A DNA stretch of 64,000 nucleotides. Source: CAUJIW01 sp963205175 (GTDB taxonomy: Bacteria > Pseudomonadota > Alphaproteobacteria > Sphingomonadales > Sphingomonadaceae). Numbering within the stretch: position 1 is the first letter of the stretch; every line of letters starts with the position of its first letter. This document shows, piece after piece, positions 10,139-17,883 of the stretch. Made by a program: the position numbers and the translations under genes. The stretch lies in assembly GCA_041060555.1 (NCBI GenBank), contig JBEUDS010000002.1, one strand, 5' to 3'. Under the pieces are notes generated by a model that saw only the letters and a program-made list of their open reading frames with translations, was not told where the DNA came from and ran no database searches.

Positions 10139-11617
10139 TCAGCGGAACGGCGGCTCGTCGAAGCTGCGCAGCTTGCGGGAGTGCAGGCTGGCGACTTCGC
10201 CGCGCAGCAGGTCGAGCGCCTTCAGTCCGATCATCAGATGTTCGCCGATGGCGCGTTCGTAGAAGGCATTGGCGGCGCCCGGCAGCTTGATCTCGCCGTG
10301 CAGCGGCTTGTCGGAGACGCACAGCAGCGTGCCATAGGGCACCCGCAGCCGGTAGCCCTGGGCGGCGATGGTGCCGCTTTCCATGTCGATGGCGATGGCG
10401 CGCGACAGGTTGATCAGCCGGCGTTCCTGGCTCCAGCGCAGTTCCCAGTTGCGGTCGTCGTCGGTCACCACCGTGCCGGTGCGCAGGCGGGTCTTGAGTT
10501 CGGTGCCGCGATCGCCGGTCACCTGGGCGGCGGCCTCCTGCAACGCCACCTGGATTTCCGCCAGCGCCGGGATCGGCACCGCCGGCGGCAGGGCGTCGTC
10601 GAGGATATGGTCCTGGCGCAGATAGGCGTGCGCCAGCACATAGTCGCCGATGCGCTGGCTGGCGCGCAGGCCGCCGCAATGGCCGACCATCAGCCAGCAG
10701 TGCGGCCGCAGCACCGCCAGATGGTCGGTGATGGTCTTGGCGTTGGACGGGCCGACACCGATGTTGACCAGGGTGACGCCCTGATCGTCGGCGGTGAGCA
10801 GATGATAGGCCGGCATCTGGTGGCGCCGCCAGGGTGCGGCGGCGACTCGCTCGAAGGCGTTGTCCGGCACGCAGCCGCGCTCGATGCGCACGCCGCCGGC
10901 CGCCACCAGCGCCACATAGGGGCTGTCGGCGACCAGCTGGCCGATCGCCCAGTGGATGAACTCGTCGACATAACGGTGGTAGTTGGTGAACAGGATCCAC
11001 GGCTGCACCGCCCGCCAGTCGGTGCCGGTGTAGTGGACCAGCCGCTTGAGCGAATAGTCCACCCGCACGGCATCGAACAGCGCCAGCGGTCGCGGCGCGT
11101 CCGGGCCGCCGCCCATCGCCGGCTCCCACAGACCGTCGGCGATTTCGTCGCCGACCTGGGTCAGGTCGGGGGTGGGGAAGTGCTGGGCCAGTTCCGAGGG
11201 CGGAATGTCGCCCACCCCCAGTTCGTCCTGGCCTTCCAGCACATAGGGGTAGGGGATGGCCTGCCGGCCCGGCGCCACCGCCAGCGTGACGCCGTAGTCG
11301 GCCACCAGGGCTTCGAGCTGCTCGGAGAGATAGGCGCGGAAGCGCGCCGGCTGGGTGACGGTGGTGGCATAGACGCCGGGGGTCTGCACCTTGGCGAAGG
11401 CGCGATGGCTGGGCGGCGGCACGCCTTCCGGCCGGTAGGTCAGCCGCAGTTCGGGGTAACGGAACCGCGCGCGTTCACCGGGCGTCGGCGGCTCGCGCGT
11501 TTCGACGTAGCGGCCCAGTACGGCCCGTAGAGCCTCGACGGCATCGTCGTGCAGGGCCTCCAGCTGGTCCAGCACGGTGTTGACGGCGTCACGGATGGCG
11601 GCGGGCGTCTCTGACAT
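10139..11617 (-). CDS. amn: AMP nucleosidase
   Basis: This protein of about 492 residues hydrolyses AMP to adenine and ribose 5-phosphate, a purine-salvage and energy-balance step. The N-terminal AMP-nucleosidase domain (about 1-170) precedes a phosphorylase-fold domain with VNIGVGPSNAKTITDHLAVLRP, MVGHCGGLR, AIDMESGTIAAQGYR and LCVSDKPLHGEIK. The length fits the family (about 480-500). I chose the ATG giving MSETPAAIRD; a GTG at 11641 would add eight residues. Confidence 0.95.
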   Translation of the reverse strand: MSETPAAIRDAVNTVLDQLEALHDDAVEALRAVLGRYVETREPPTPGERARFRYPELRLTYRPEGVPPPSHRAFAKVQTPGVYATTVTQPARFRAYLSEQLEALVADYGVTLAVAPGRQAIPYPYVLEGQDELGVGDIPPSELAQHFPTPDLTQVGDEIADGLWEPAMGGGPDAPRPLALFDAVRVDYSLKRLVHYTGTDWRAVQPWILFTNYHRYVDEFIHWAIGQLVADSPYVALVAAGGVRIERGCVPDNAFERVAAAPWRRHQMPAYHLLTADDQGVTLVNIGVGPSNAKTITDHLAVLRPHCWLMVGHCGGLRASQRIGDYVLAHAYLRQDHILDDALPPAVPIPALAEIQVALQEAAAQVTGDRGTELKTRLRTGTVVTDDDRNWELRWSQERRLINLSRAIAIDMESGTIAAQGYRLRVPYGTLLCVSDKPLHGEIKLPGAANAFYERAIGEHLMIGLKALDLLRGEVASLHSRKLRSFDEPPFR

Positions 11618-11674
11618 GGCGAATGCTACCGGGGCGGGCACGCTCGTGGCAAGAGGGGGGAGTGTCGGGGGCTG

Positions 11675-12616
11675 TCAGGGCAGGCCGAGCCCGCCGAGGA
11701 AGGCGTCGACATCGCGGGTGTAGGCGGAGTCGGCGCCCAGCGTGCCGTTGATGTCGCCGTGGCTGAGTGCGACTGGCAGCACCCGGGCGCTGGCGCCGCG
11801 TGCGGTCATCGCCTGTGTGAACCGCCGCGCCTGGGCGCAGGAATCCGCCCGCTTCGACGAACACACCAGCAGCATCGGCGCCGGCTTGCCCGAGAGTTGA
11901 TGATAGGGCGAGGCGGCGCGCCAGAAAGCTGGATCAGTGCCGAAGGCGGTGTCGTAGAGCTTGAAGTGGCGCTGCTCCATGATCGCCACCACGTCGAAGG
12001 CGGCGCTGTCCAGCGCCACGGTGCCGAGCCACGGCCGGGCGCCCGCCTTGGCGGCATAGCCGGGGTCGGCGCTGACCAGCGACACCAGGTGGGCGCCGGC
12101 GGAATGGCCCATCAGCACCATCCGGGCCGGGTCGCCGCCCCAGCCGGGGGCGGCCTGCTGGACCTGCGCCACGGCCCGGGCCACCGCGTCCGCCTGGGCC
12201 AACGGGTCGGCCTGCGGCAGCATCGGGTAGTTGATCGACACCAGAACATAGCCCTTGGGCGGCCAGTGATTCACCTTGTTGGTGACGACTCGGCTCATCG
12301 CCTTGTCGCCGTGTGCCCAGCCACCACCATGAACCATAAACAGGATGGGGGCGTTGCGCGGCGCTGGCGGCAGATAGACGTCGTAGGTCTCCGCGGCATC
12401 CTCACCGTAATGCTGGTTGGCGAGCACGCGGCTGCCCGTAGGCAGGCTGGCGGGGTCGATCTTTCGCGCCGCCTCGCCGCCGGGCGCCATTCGGGCGGCC
12501 AGCCGGTCGCGTAGCGGGCCGGCTGTTGCGGGCGGGGTGATGGCGGGTGGGATGACGGCGGTCAGGGCGAGGGTGGCTAGCAGGCTGGCGCGGGCGAGAT
12601 GGCGAGCAATCGTCAC
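11675..12616 (-). CDS. Secreted alpha/beta hydrolase (carboxylesterase-like)
   Basis: This 313-residue alpha/beta hydrolase has an N-terminal signal peptide (about residues 1-31, ending ATA). The oxyanion motif HGGGW and the nucleophile elbow GHSAG are present, with a late SHGD supplying a candidate catalytic histidine. It probably cleaves an ester in the periplasm; the substrate is unknown. The GTG start at 12616 is preceded by GGAGG at 5 bases. It lies 23 bases after the NUDIX gene, so the two may be co-transcribed. Confidence 0.85.
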   Translation of the reverse strand: MTIARHLARASLLATLALTAVIPPAITPPATAGPLRDRLAARMAPGGEAARKIDPASLPTGSRVLANQHYGEDAAETYDVYLPPAPRNAPILFMVHGGGWAHGDKAMSRVVTNKVNHWPPKGYVLVSINYPMLPQADPLAQADAVARAVAQVQQAAPGWGGDPARMVLMGHSAGAHLVSLVSADPGYAAKAGARPWLGTVALDSAAFDVVAIMEQRHFKLYDTAFGTDPAFWRAASPYHQLSGKPAPMLLVCSSKRADSCAQARRFTQAMTARGASARVLPVALSHGDINGTLGADSAYTRDVDAFLGGLGLP

Positions 12617-12639
12617 GGGAGCCTCCGGTGAAAGGGTGG

Positions 12640-13179
12640 TCAATAGTCGCCCAAGTCTCCTGACGGGTTGATGAACGGTGTTGGCTTGCCGGCAAGAAAA
12701 TCGCGATGATGCTCCAGCGCCCAGCGCACCGAGGGGAAGGCCAGCGCGTCCCACGGGATGTCCGCCCAGTCGAACAGCCGCACCTCCAGGCTTTCCGCGC
12801 CCGGCGCGATGTCGGGGGAGGCCAGTTCCGCCCGATGGATGATCTGCACCTGCGAAATGCGCGGGATGGAATAGACCGCCAGCACGCCGGTGATGCGGAT
12901 GTCGGCGCAGGCTTCTTCGCGGGCCTCGCGCCGGGCGCCTTCCTCCGCGGTCTCGTGCAGTTCCATGAAGCCGGCGGGCAGCGTCCAGTAGCCGTGGCGC
13001 GGTTCGATGGCGCGCCGGCACAGCAGGATGCGCGGGCCCTGGGTGACCACGGCACCCACCACCACCTTGGGGTTTTCATAGTCGATGAAACCACAGGAGT
13101 CGCAGACGCGGCGCTCAAGGCTGTCGCCGTCGGGGACGCGGCGGGTGAAGCGGTGGTGCTCGGGCAGGGAGGTGTTCAT
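12640..13179 (-). CDS. NUDIX hydrolase with N-terminal Cys pair
   Basis: This 179-residue protein has an N-terminal half zinc-ribbon (Cys26-x2-Cys29 in RVCDSCGFIDYENPK) followed by a NUDIX domain. The NUDIX box starts near residue 70 (GFMELHETAEEGARREAREEACAD). The glycine usually following EE is changed to Ala-Cys, a mild deviation; the catalytic glutamates remain. Proteins with this layout often hydrolyse ADP-ribose or nucleotide sugars; the substrate here is not determined. Confidence 0.88.
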   Translation of the reverse strand: MNTSLPEHHRFTRRVPDGDSLERRVCDSCGFIDYENPKVVVGAVVTQGPRILLCRRAIEPRHGYWTLPAGFMELHETAEEGARREAREEACADIRITGVLAVYSIPRISQVQIIHRAELASPDIAPGAESLEVRLFDWADIPWDALAFPSVRWALEHHRDFLAGKPTPFINPSGDLGDY

Positions 13180-13243
13180 GAGCGGAATGGTAGCGGCGCC
13201 ACCGGCGGAGGCAAGGTCCGCCCGTTCGTTCGGCCTGACGCGG

Positions 13244-13274
13244 AAACGGCTGCCGGTCGGGTGACCGGCAGCCG
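13244..13274 (-). terminator. Hairpin terminator after sodB
   Basis: CGGCTGCCGGTC pairs perfectly over 12 bp with GACCGGCAGCCG around a four-base loop, about 45 bases past the sodB stop. On the minus strand only TTT follows, so termination may be partial. Confidence 0.65.
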
Positions 13275-13317
13275 CGCTGGACGCCTGCGCCAGCCCGACG
13301 GGCCGGCTGGCGGGAGC

Positions 13318-13917
13318 TTACGCCGAGGCCAGGTTGGCGTTGGCGAAGTCCCAGTTGACCAGATGGTCGAGGTAGGCCTGCACGAAATCCGGCCGGCGGT
13401 TCTGGTAGTCGAGGTAGTAGGCATGTTCCCACACGTCGACGGTCAGCAGCGCGGTCTGGCCATGCACCAGCGGCAGGTCGGCATTGCCGGTCTTGGTGAC
13501 CTTCAGCTTGCCGTTCTCCAGCACCAGCCAGGCCCAGCCCGAGCCGAACTGGGTGGTGGCGGCGGCCTTGAACTGCTCGACGAAGGCATCATAGCCGCCG
13601 AGGTCGGCGTCGATCTTGGCGGCGATGGCGCCGGTCGGCTTGCCGCCGCCACCCGGCTTCATGCTGTTCCAGAAGAAGGTGTGGTTCCACACCTGCGCGG
13701 CGTTGTTGAACACGCCGGCCATCGCCGGATCCTTGGCGGCTTCCTTGATCACCGTTTCGAGATCGGCCTCGGCCAGTGGCTTGCCGGCCAGCAGGTTGTT
13801 GAGGTTCACCACATAGGCGTTGTGGTGCTTGGCATGGTGGAAGCTGAAGGTGTTGGCCGACATGTGCGGCTCAAGCGCCGTCGGCGCGTAGGGCAGTTCA
13901 GGCAGGGTGAATGCCAT
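13318..13917 (-). CDS. sodB: Superoxide dismutase [Fe]
   Basis: This 199-residue Fe/Mn superoxide dismutase converts superoxide to O2 and H2O2 in the cytosol. The metal ligands are His27, His79, Asp161 and His165 (in DVWEHAYYLDY). Gln75 in AAQVWNHTFFW is the position typical of the iron form; manganese enzymes use a different glutamine. No signal peptide is present. It stands alone between the NUDIX gene and pspF. GAGG precedes the ATG. Confidence 0.96.
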   Translation of the reverse strand: MAFTLPELPYAPTALEPHMSANTFSFHHAKHHNAYVVNLNNLLAGKPLAEADLETVIKEAAKDPAMAGVFNNAAQVWNHTFFWNSMKPGGGGKPTGAIAAKIDADLGGYDAFVEQFKAAATTQFGSGWAWLVLENGKLKVTKTGNADLPLVHGQTALLTVDVWEHAYYLDYQNRRPDFVQAYLDHLVNWDFANANLASA

Positions 13918-14048
13918 GGGTGAAACCTCCTCGTTTGACTGTCCCCCGCTAGATAGCGGACGGGGCGGCGAATGACAGGGCGTTCTTAATGGAAATTCCC
14001 GATCAGGCGCAATCGATCGCTGGTCGGCGCGGGTAATCGCATGCCTGC

Positions 14049-15086
14049 TCAGTCCAGCAGCCGGTGTTTTTTCAGCGCATGGCGCAACTGGTCGTAGCTG
14101 AGGTTGAGCGCGGCGGCAGCCTCGCGCTGGTTGAAGCGTGCCCGTGCCAGGGCTGCTGACAGGATGCTGGCCTCGTAGGCCGCCACCGCCTTGCGAAAGT
14201 CCGGGACCGGAGGACTGGCAGGAGCGCCGGCCAGGGAGGCGAGGGGAGGCGTCGAGTCGTCTGTGACGGGCCGGGGCACAGCCGTCGGGGATGATGGGCT
14301 GGCGGGGCGGAACGGCGACTCGAAGGGATCGAAGACGATGTGCGCCACCGGGTTTTCCGCGTCGCCCCAGCGGTAAACCGCGCGCTCCACCACGTTCTTC
14401 AGTTCGCGCACGTTGCCGGGCCAGCTCTGCTGGTTCAGGGCGGTGGCGGCCTCGGCCGTGAAGCCGGGGAAGCCGTCCCAGCCCAGCTCCAGCGCCATGC
14501 GCCGGCCGAAGAAATCGGCCAGCAACGGGATGTCGTCGGCGCGCGCCCGCAGCGGTGGCAGGGTCAGGACGTCGAACGACAGCCGGTCGAGCAGATCGGC
14601 GCGGAAGCGGCCGCGCTCCACCAGTCCCGGCAGATCCTCGTTGGTGGCGCCGATCACCCGTACGTCGACCTCGATGGTCTTGTTGGCGCCCAGTCGCTGC
14701 AGCTGGCCGTATTCGATCACCCGCAGCAGTTTCTCCTGGGCCTGGGCCGACAGGGTGGCGATCTCGTCAAGAAACAGGGTGCCGCCGTCGGCTTCCTCGA
14801 ACCGGCCGGCGCGAGCGCGGGTGGCGCCGGTGAAGGCGCCCGGCTCATAACCGAACAGCTCGGCGTCGATCAGATTCTCCGGCAGGGCGGCGCAGTTGAG
14901 CTGGATGAACGGCTCCTCCCAGCGCGGCGACAGTCGGTGCAGGCGCTCGCCGATCAGCTCCTTGCCAGTGCCGCGCTCGCCGATCACCAGCACCGGCCGG
15001 TTGAGGGCCGCGATGCGGGAGGCATGCTCCAGCACGTCGAGGAAGGGGCCGCTCTGGCCGATGAGGCGCTGAATGTCCGGTGCCAT
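14049..15086 (-). CDS. pspF: Phage-shock operon activator (sigma-54 enhancer-binding protein)
   Basis: This 345-residue enhancer-binding protein consists of an AAA+ domain and a C-terminal Fis-type helix-turn-helix (FNQREAAAALNLSYDQLRHAL), with no receiver or sensory domain, as in PspF. Walker A is GERGTGKE (36-43), the sigma-54 contact loop is GAFTGA (83-88) and Walker B is GGTLFLDE (101-108). A Pro/Ser-rich linker of about 60 residues before the helix-turn-helix is longer than in E. coli. It is divergent from the psp genes and its start abuts the palindrome at 15086-15122, which suggests self-repression. PspA normally inhibits PspF. Confidence 0.93.
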   Translation of the reverse strand: MAPDIQRLIGQSGPFLDVLEHASRIAALNRPVLVIGERGTGKELIGERLHRLSPRWEEPFIQLNCAALPENLIDAELFGYEPGAFTGATRARAGRFEEADGGTLFLDEIATLSAQAQEKLLRVIEYGQLQRLGANKTIEVDVRVIGATNEDLPGLVERGRFRADLLDRLSFDVLTLPPLRARADDIPLLADFFGRRMALELGWDGFPGFTAEAATALNQQSWPGNVRELKNVVERAVYRWGDAENPVAHIVFDPFESPFRPASPSSPTAVPRPVTDDSTPPLASLAGAPASPPVPDFRKAVAAYEASILSAALARARFNQREAAAALNLSYDQLRHALKKHRLLD

Positions 15087-15122
15087 TGCCAAAGATTAGC
15101 AAATAACGCTAAATATTGGCAA
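15086..15122. promoter_or_regulatory. Palindromic upstream activator site, probable PspF operator
   Basis: A symmetric dyad centred on 15104: TTGCCAA, 3 bases, TTAGC, 7 bases, GCTAA, 3 bases, TTGGCAA. It lies directly upstream of pspF and about 95 bases before the -24 element at 15199, the normal distance for an enhancer of sigma-54 promoters. The inner TTAGC/GCTAA pair resembles the E. coli PspF site as I recall it. Assignment to PspF is inference. Confidence 0.75.
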
Positions 15123-15196
15123 ATCTATTTTTCGTCGCCTGCAAGGTCGTCTTCATATTATGCATGAAAAACAATGCGTTGAAGCGCCGTCGCGAG

Positions 15197-15213
15197 TTGG
15201 CACGGTTCCTGCT
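15197..15213 (+). promoter_or_regulatory. Sigma-54 (-24/-12) promoter of the psp operon
   Basis: TTGGCACGGTTCCTGCT matches the -24/-12 consensus TGGCACG-N4-TTGC with one change (C for the first T). GG at 15199-15200 and GC at 15211-15212 are 12 bases apart, as required. Transcription would begin near 15224, ahead of the small peptide gene at 15273. Confidence 0.8.
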
Positions 15214-15272
15214 GTTACCCTTGGCATCAGCGGCACGGATGCCGCATCACAATTTCGATGAGGGGACGACCA

Positions 15273-15443
15273 ATGACCACCACCAGCCTGATCGGGTCCA
15301 TCAAGCAGACCCTGTTGTGCGGCCTCGCGGCGCTGATCGCCGGCGGTCTCGCGCTCACCATCGCCGCCGGTCCGGCCGCGGCCAATGGCGCCGCCAATCC
15401 GGTGCCGGCTCCGGCGCATGGTCGCATCCTGTTCGCGCTGTAA
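15273..15443 (+). CDS. Small secreted or membrane peptide, first gene of the psp operon
   Basis: A 56-codon gene lies between the sigma-54 promoter and pspA. It reads as a signal-peptide-like sequence: polar start MTTTSLIGSIKQ, a hydrophobic stretch at about 13-32, and an AAG-PAAA region with a possible cleavage near residue 37. A mature tail of about 19 residues would end in RILFAL. AGGGG sits 7 bases before the ATG. I know no named family; a signal peptide or single membrane helix is what can be seen. Position makes it a likely psp-induced gene. Confidence 0.6.
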   Translation: MTTTSLIGSIKQTLLCGLAALIAGGLALTIAAGPAAANGAANPVPAPAHGRILFAL

Positions 15444-15512
15444 GGCGCGGGCGTCCGCTTTTCCGTCATGGCGGGTCCGCCCGCTCAGAAATCAACCAGT
15501 AGGAGCTTGTCC

Positions 15513-16181
15513 ATGGGTATCTTTTCCCGCCTCGGCGACATCATCTCGGCCAACGTCAGCGACCTGCTCGACAAGGCCGAGGATCCGGCCAAGATGATCC
15601 GCATGATCATCCTGGAGATGGAGGAAACGCTGGTGGAGGTGCGCGCCTCCGCCGCCCGTGCCATCGCCGACCAGAAGGAGGCCCGGCGTACGCTGCAGCG
15701 GCTTGATGCCGCCCAGTCATCGTGGGCCGAAAAAGCCGAACTGGCGCTGTCGAAGGGGCGGGAGGATCTCGCCAAGGCCGCACTGGTCGAAAAGCAGAAG
15801 CTGGGCCAGATGGCCGACCAGATCCTCCATGATATGAGCGTGCTGGATGAAGCACTGGCCAAGCATGAGGAGGATATCCAGAAGCTTGAGGCCAAGCTGC
15901 GCGAGGCGCGGACGCGCCAGACCAGCATCCTCAACCGGCTGGAGACACTGGAAAACCGGTCGCGGATGCGCCGGATGATGTCGAGCCCGAAGATCGACGA
16001 GGCCTTCCAGCGGTTCGCGCTGATGGAACGGCGGGTCGATCTGGCGGAAGGTCGTGTTGAGTCCTATGATCTCGGCAAGACCAAGACGCTGGAGGAAGAG
16101 TTCGCCGAGCTGAAGGCCAGTGATGCCGTCGAGGCGGAGCTGGCGGCGCTCAAAGCCAAGGTCGGCGGCGACAGCAAGTAA
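15513..16181 (+). CDS. pspA: Phage shock protein A (IM30 family)
   Basis: PspA (222 residues) is a peripheral inner-membrane coiled-coil protein that stabilises stressed membranes and, in characterised species, inhibits PspF. It begins MGIFSRLGDIISANVSDLLDKAEDP, with the amphipathic membrane-binding helix at residues 1-20, followed by long heptad-rich helices (about 25-185). The length is the usual 222. AGGAG lies 9 bases before the ATG. It is 69 bases after the small peptide gene and 12 bases before pspB. Confidence 0.96.
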   Translation: MGIFSRLGDIISANVSDLLDKAEDPAKMIRMIILEMEETLVEVRASAARAIADQKEARRTLQRLDAAQSSWAEKAELALSKGREDLAKAALVEKQKLGQMADQILHDMSVLDEALAKHEEDIQKLEAKLREARTRQTSILNRLETLENRSRMRRMMSSPKIDEAFQRFALMERRVDLAEGRVESYDLGKTKTLEEEFAELKASDAVEAELAALKAKVGGDSK

Positions 16182-16193
16182 CGGGGATACGAC

Positions 16194-16418
16194 ATGGACG
16201 AACTCATGCCGGTGCTGATCGTCGGCATCCTGTTCATCGGTCTGCCAGGGATGATTTTCCACTACGTCACCCAGTGGAAGCGGATGCGCACCATTTCCGG
16301 CGACGATGAACAGTTGCTCGACGATCTCCATGAAACGGCCCGCCGGCTCGATGCCAGGCTCCATTCCATCGAACGCATTCTCGATGCCGAAAACCCTCAG
16401 TGGCGGCGCGAGAACTGA
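16194..16418 (+). CDS. pspB: Phage shock protein B
   Basis: PspB (74 residues) has one N-terminal membrane helix (about 5-25) and a cytoplasmic coiled coil (HETARRLDARLHSIERIL). In E. coli, PspB with PspC senses envelope stress and relieves PspA inhibition of PspF. Length and layout match the family. It is tightly spaced between pspA and pspC. Its LxxxxxxxERIL stretch resembles parts of the three small proteins encoded further downstream. Confidence 0.93.
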   Translation: MDELMPVLIVGILFIGLPGMIFHYVTQWKRMRTISGDDEQLLDDLHETARRLDARLHSIERILDAENPQWRREN

Positions 16419-16435
16419 GACAAGGGATCACCACG

Positions 16436-16813
16436 ATGATCAGCAGGACCAAATTTTATCTCGACAAGCGCAATGGCAAGCTGATGGGCGTGTGCGCCGG
16501 GTTCGCCGACTACTTTGGCATCGACGTGATGTGGGTGCGGGTGGCGGTGGTGCTGCTCACGCTGTTCGCCGGCGGCTGGCCGATCCTGATCTACCCGATC
16601 ATTGGCATTGTCGCGGATGCCAAGCCACGCGAGCTCTATGACATTCCCGCCGACGAGCAGGCCTTCTGGCGTCGTGTGCGGACCTCGCCATCGGTGACGA
16701 TCCGCGACACGCGTGGCAGCTTCCGCGACATTGATCGTCGCCTGCGCGATGTCGAGGCCTACATGACGTCGTCGAACCGCAGCCTGTCGGCCGAGATCGA
16801 CCGGCTGCGCTGA
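16436..16813 (+). CDS. pspC: Phage shock protein C
   Basis: PspC (125 residues) carries the PspC domain: KFYLDKRNGKLMGVCAGFADYFGIDVMWVRV, then a membrane stretch (about 36-60, VAVVLLTLFAGGWPILIYPIIGIV). The cytoplasmic C-terminus ends RRLRDVEAYM...SLSAEIDRLR, a coiled-coil module that reappears in the proteins encoded at 16862 and 17187. It partners PspB in stress sensing. I chose the ATG at 16436 after AAGGGA; an upstream frame extension overlaps pspB and is not family-like. Confidence 0.93.
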   Translation: MISRTKFYLDKRNGKLMGVCAGFADYFGIDVMWVRVAVVLLTLFAGGWPILIYPIIGIVADAKPRELYDIPADEQAFWRRVRTSPSVTIRDTRGSFRDIDRRLRDVEAYMTSSNRSLSAEIDRLR

Positions 16814-16861
16814 GCGCGGCCGGGTCGACGGGGCGGGGTTGAAGCCAGGAGGGGTGAGGCA

Positions 16862-17128
16862 ATGCCACCGTGGATCTGGTTTTTCGTGGTTGTCGTCGCC
16901 GTGCCCGTGGTGTTCGGGGTGCTGGCCGACGTTGCCCGCCGCTGGTTCAAGCTGCGCGAGCGCCAGCTGGACATTCTGGCGCAACAGACCAGCGAGCAGG
17001 CGGCGCGCAACAGCGCCACCGTGGAGCGGCTGGAGCAGCGGGTGCGGGTGCTGGAGCGCATCCTCACCGATCGCTCCGCCGATCTCGCTCATGAGATTGA
17101 GCGGCTTCGTAACGAGCCGCTGAACTGA
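16862..17128 (+). CDS. Small membrane-anchored coiled-coil protein, psp-linked (first of three)
   Basis: This 88-residue protein has an N-terminal membrane helix (about 4-24, IWFFVVVVAVPVVFGVLA), a basic LRERQLDILAQQ segment, and a coiled coil ending RVRVLERILTDRSADLAHEI. The last part matches the C-terminus of PspC closely and the coiled coil of PspB more loosely. AGGAGG lies about 10 bases before the ATG. It follows pspC by 48 bases on the same strand, so it belongs to the operon. I know no assigned name; a PspB-like accessory subunit is the reasonable inference. Confidence 0.8.
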   Translation: MPPWIWFFVVVVAVPVVFGVLADVARRWFKLRERQLDILAQQTSEQAARNSATVERLEQRVRVLERILTDRSADLAHEIERLRNEPLN

Positions 17129-17186
17129 AATTGACCAGGGGGTTGGGCCCTGACCAATAGCGGCGGGCCGCATGAGGGGAACATTC

Positions 17187-17417
17187 ATGAATCCGTTCGA
17201 GATGGTGCTTGGCATCGTCCTCATCGTAACCATTGGCACTGTGCTCAAGGCACGCTTCCGGCATCGGGAGAGCGGGGACGGCGATGCTGCCGAGGCCGAA
17301 ATGGCGGCCCTCAGGCACCGGGTTGACCAGTTGCATGAGCGTGTCCAGGTGCTGGAGAAACTGGCCATTGATCCAGCCAGGCGCCTGGCCGACGAGATTG
17401 ACAGTCTGCGTGGATAA
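17187..17417 (+). CDS. Small membrane-anchored coiled-coil protein, psp-linked (second of three)
   Basis: This 76-residue protein begins MNPFEMVLGIVLIVTIGTVL (membrane helix), followed by a basic KARFRHRE stretch and a coiled coil ending RVQVLEKLAIDPARRLADEI. The C-terminus aligns with that of PspC and of the protein encoded at 16862. The N-terminal helix is not similar to either. GAGGGG precedes the chosen ATG; an ATG 15 bases upstream is possible. Function is unknown; context points to envelope stress. Confidence 0.78.
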   Translation: MNPFEMVLGIVLIVTIGTVLKARFRHRESGDGDAAEAEMAALRHRVDQLHERVQVLEKLAIDPARRLADEIDSLRG

Positions 17418-17462
17418 TCCTCCCCCGCACCAGTACCGGTGACGGGGTTGAGGGTCTGGCGG

Positions 17463-17485
17463 ACGACGGGTGAGGCACCCGTCGT
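17463..17485. other. Perfect 10-bp hairpin inside the psp operon
   Basis: ACGACGGGTG and CACCCGTCGT pair around an AGG loop, between the second and third small coiled-coil genes. No T-run follows, so it is not an obvious terminator. It may stabilise or attenuate the message. Confidence 0.6.
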
Positions 17486-17509
17486 GCCGGATTAATCGGA
17501 GCGGGAACA

Positions 17510-17725
17510 ATGGCGAATTCCATCGCATGGATGAGTGTTGCCTTCAGTCTGGGGGTGCTGTCGATCGGCGCCGGGCTGTGGGTGTGGACGATCCGCCGGC
17601 TGATGGGTCTGCGGCATCGGGAACTGGACATACAGGCAGCGGCGCTCGCCTGCTCCACCAGCGAGTTCACCGCCCTGCGCGAGCGGGTGCGGACGCTGGA
17701 GGCGATCGCCGACGGTGTGCACTGA
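17510..17725 (+). CDS. Small membrane-anchored coiled-coil protein, psp-linked (third of three)
   Basis: This 71-residue protein has an N-terminal membrane helix (about 6-28), then LRHRELDIQAAALA and a short coiled coil RERVRTLEAIADG. The LRxRxLDIxA motif is shared with the protein encoded at 16862. It lacks the C-terminal LAxEIxxLR module. GGAGCGGG lies before the ATG. It is the last gene of the apparent psp operon. No known function. Confidence 0.75.
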   Translation: MANSIAWMSVAFSLGVLSIGAGLWVWTIRRLMGLRHRELDIQAAALACSTSEFTALRERVRTLEAIADGVH

Positions 17726-17778
17726 AGCTCGTGCCGGGTAGGCGTCCTCAGGGTGCGGCCCGGTAGATCGATCAACTC

Positions 17779-17801
17779 CCTGTGCAATAACGTCGCACAG
17801 G
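17779..17801. other. Hairpin after the psp operon
   Basis: CCTGTGC and GCACAGG form a 7-bp perfect stem about 55 bases past the last psp gene. No T-run follows; it may mark the 3' end of the message but is not a typical intrinsic terminator. Confidence 0.4.
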
Positions 17802-17883
17802 CTCTCGCTGACGGGATCCAGACATGATTTGTTGCGCTGCAAGGGCTGGCGTCGGAGCCGTGTCGCGCTAAGGTGCCGCCCAC

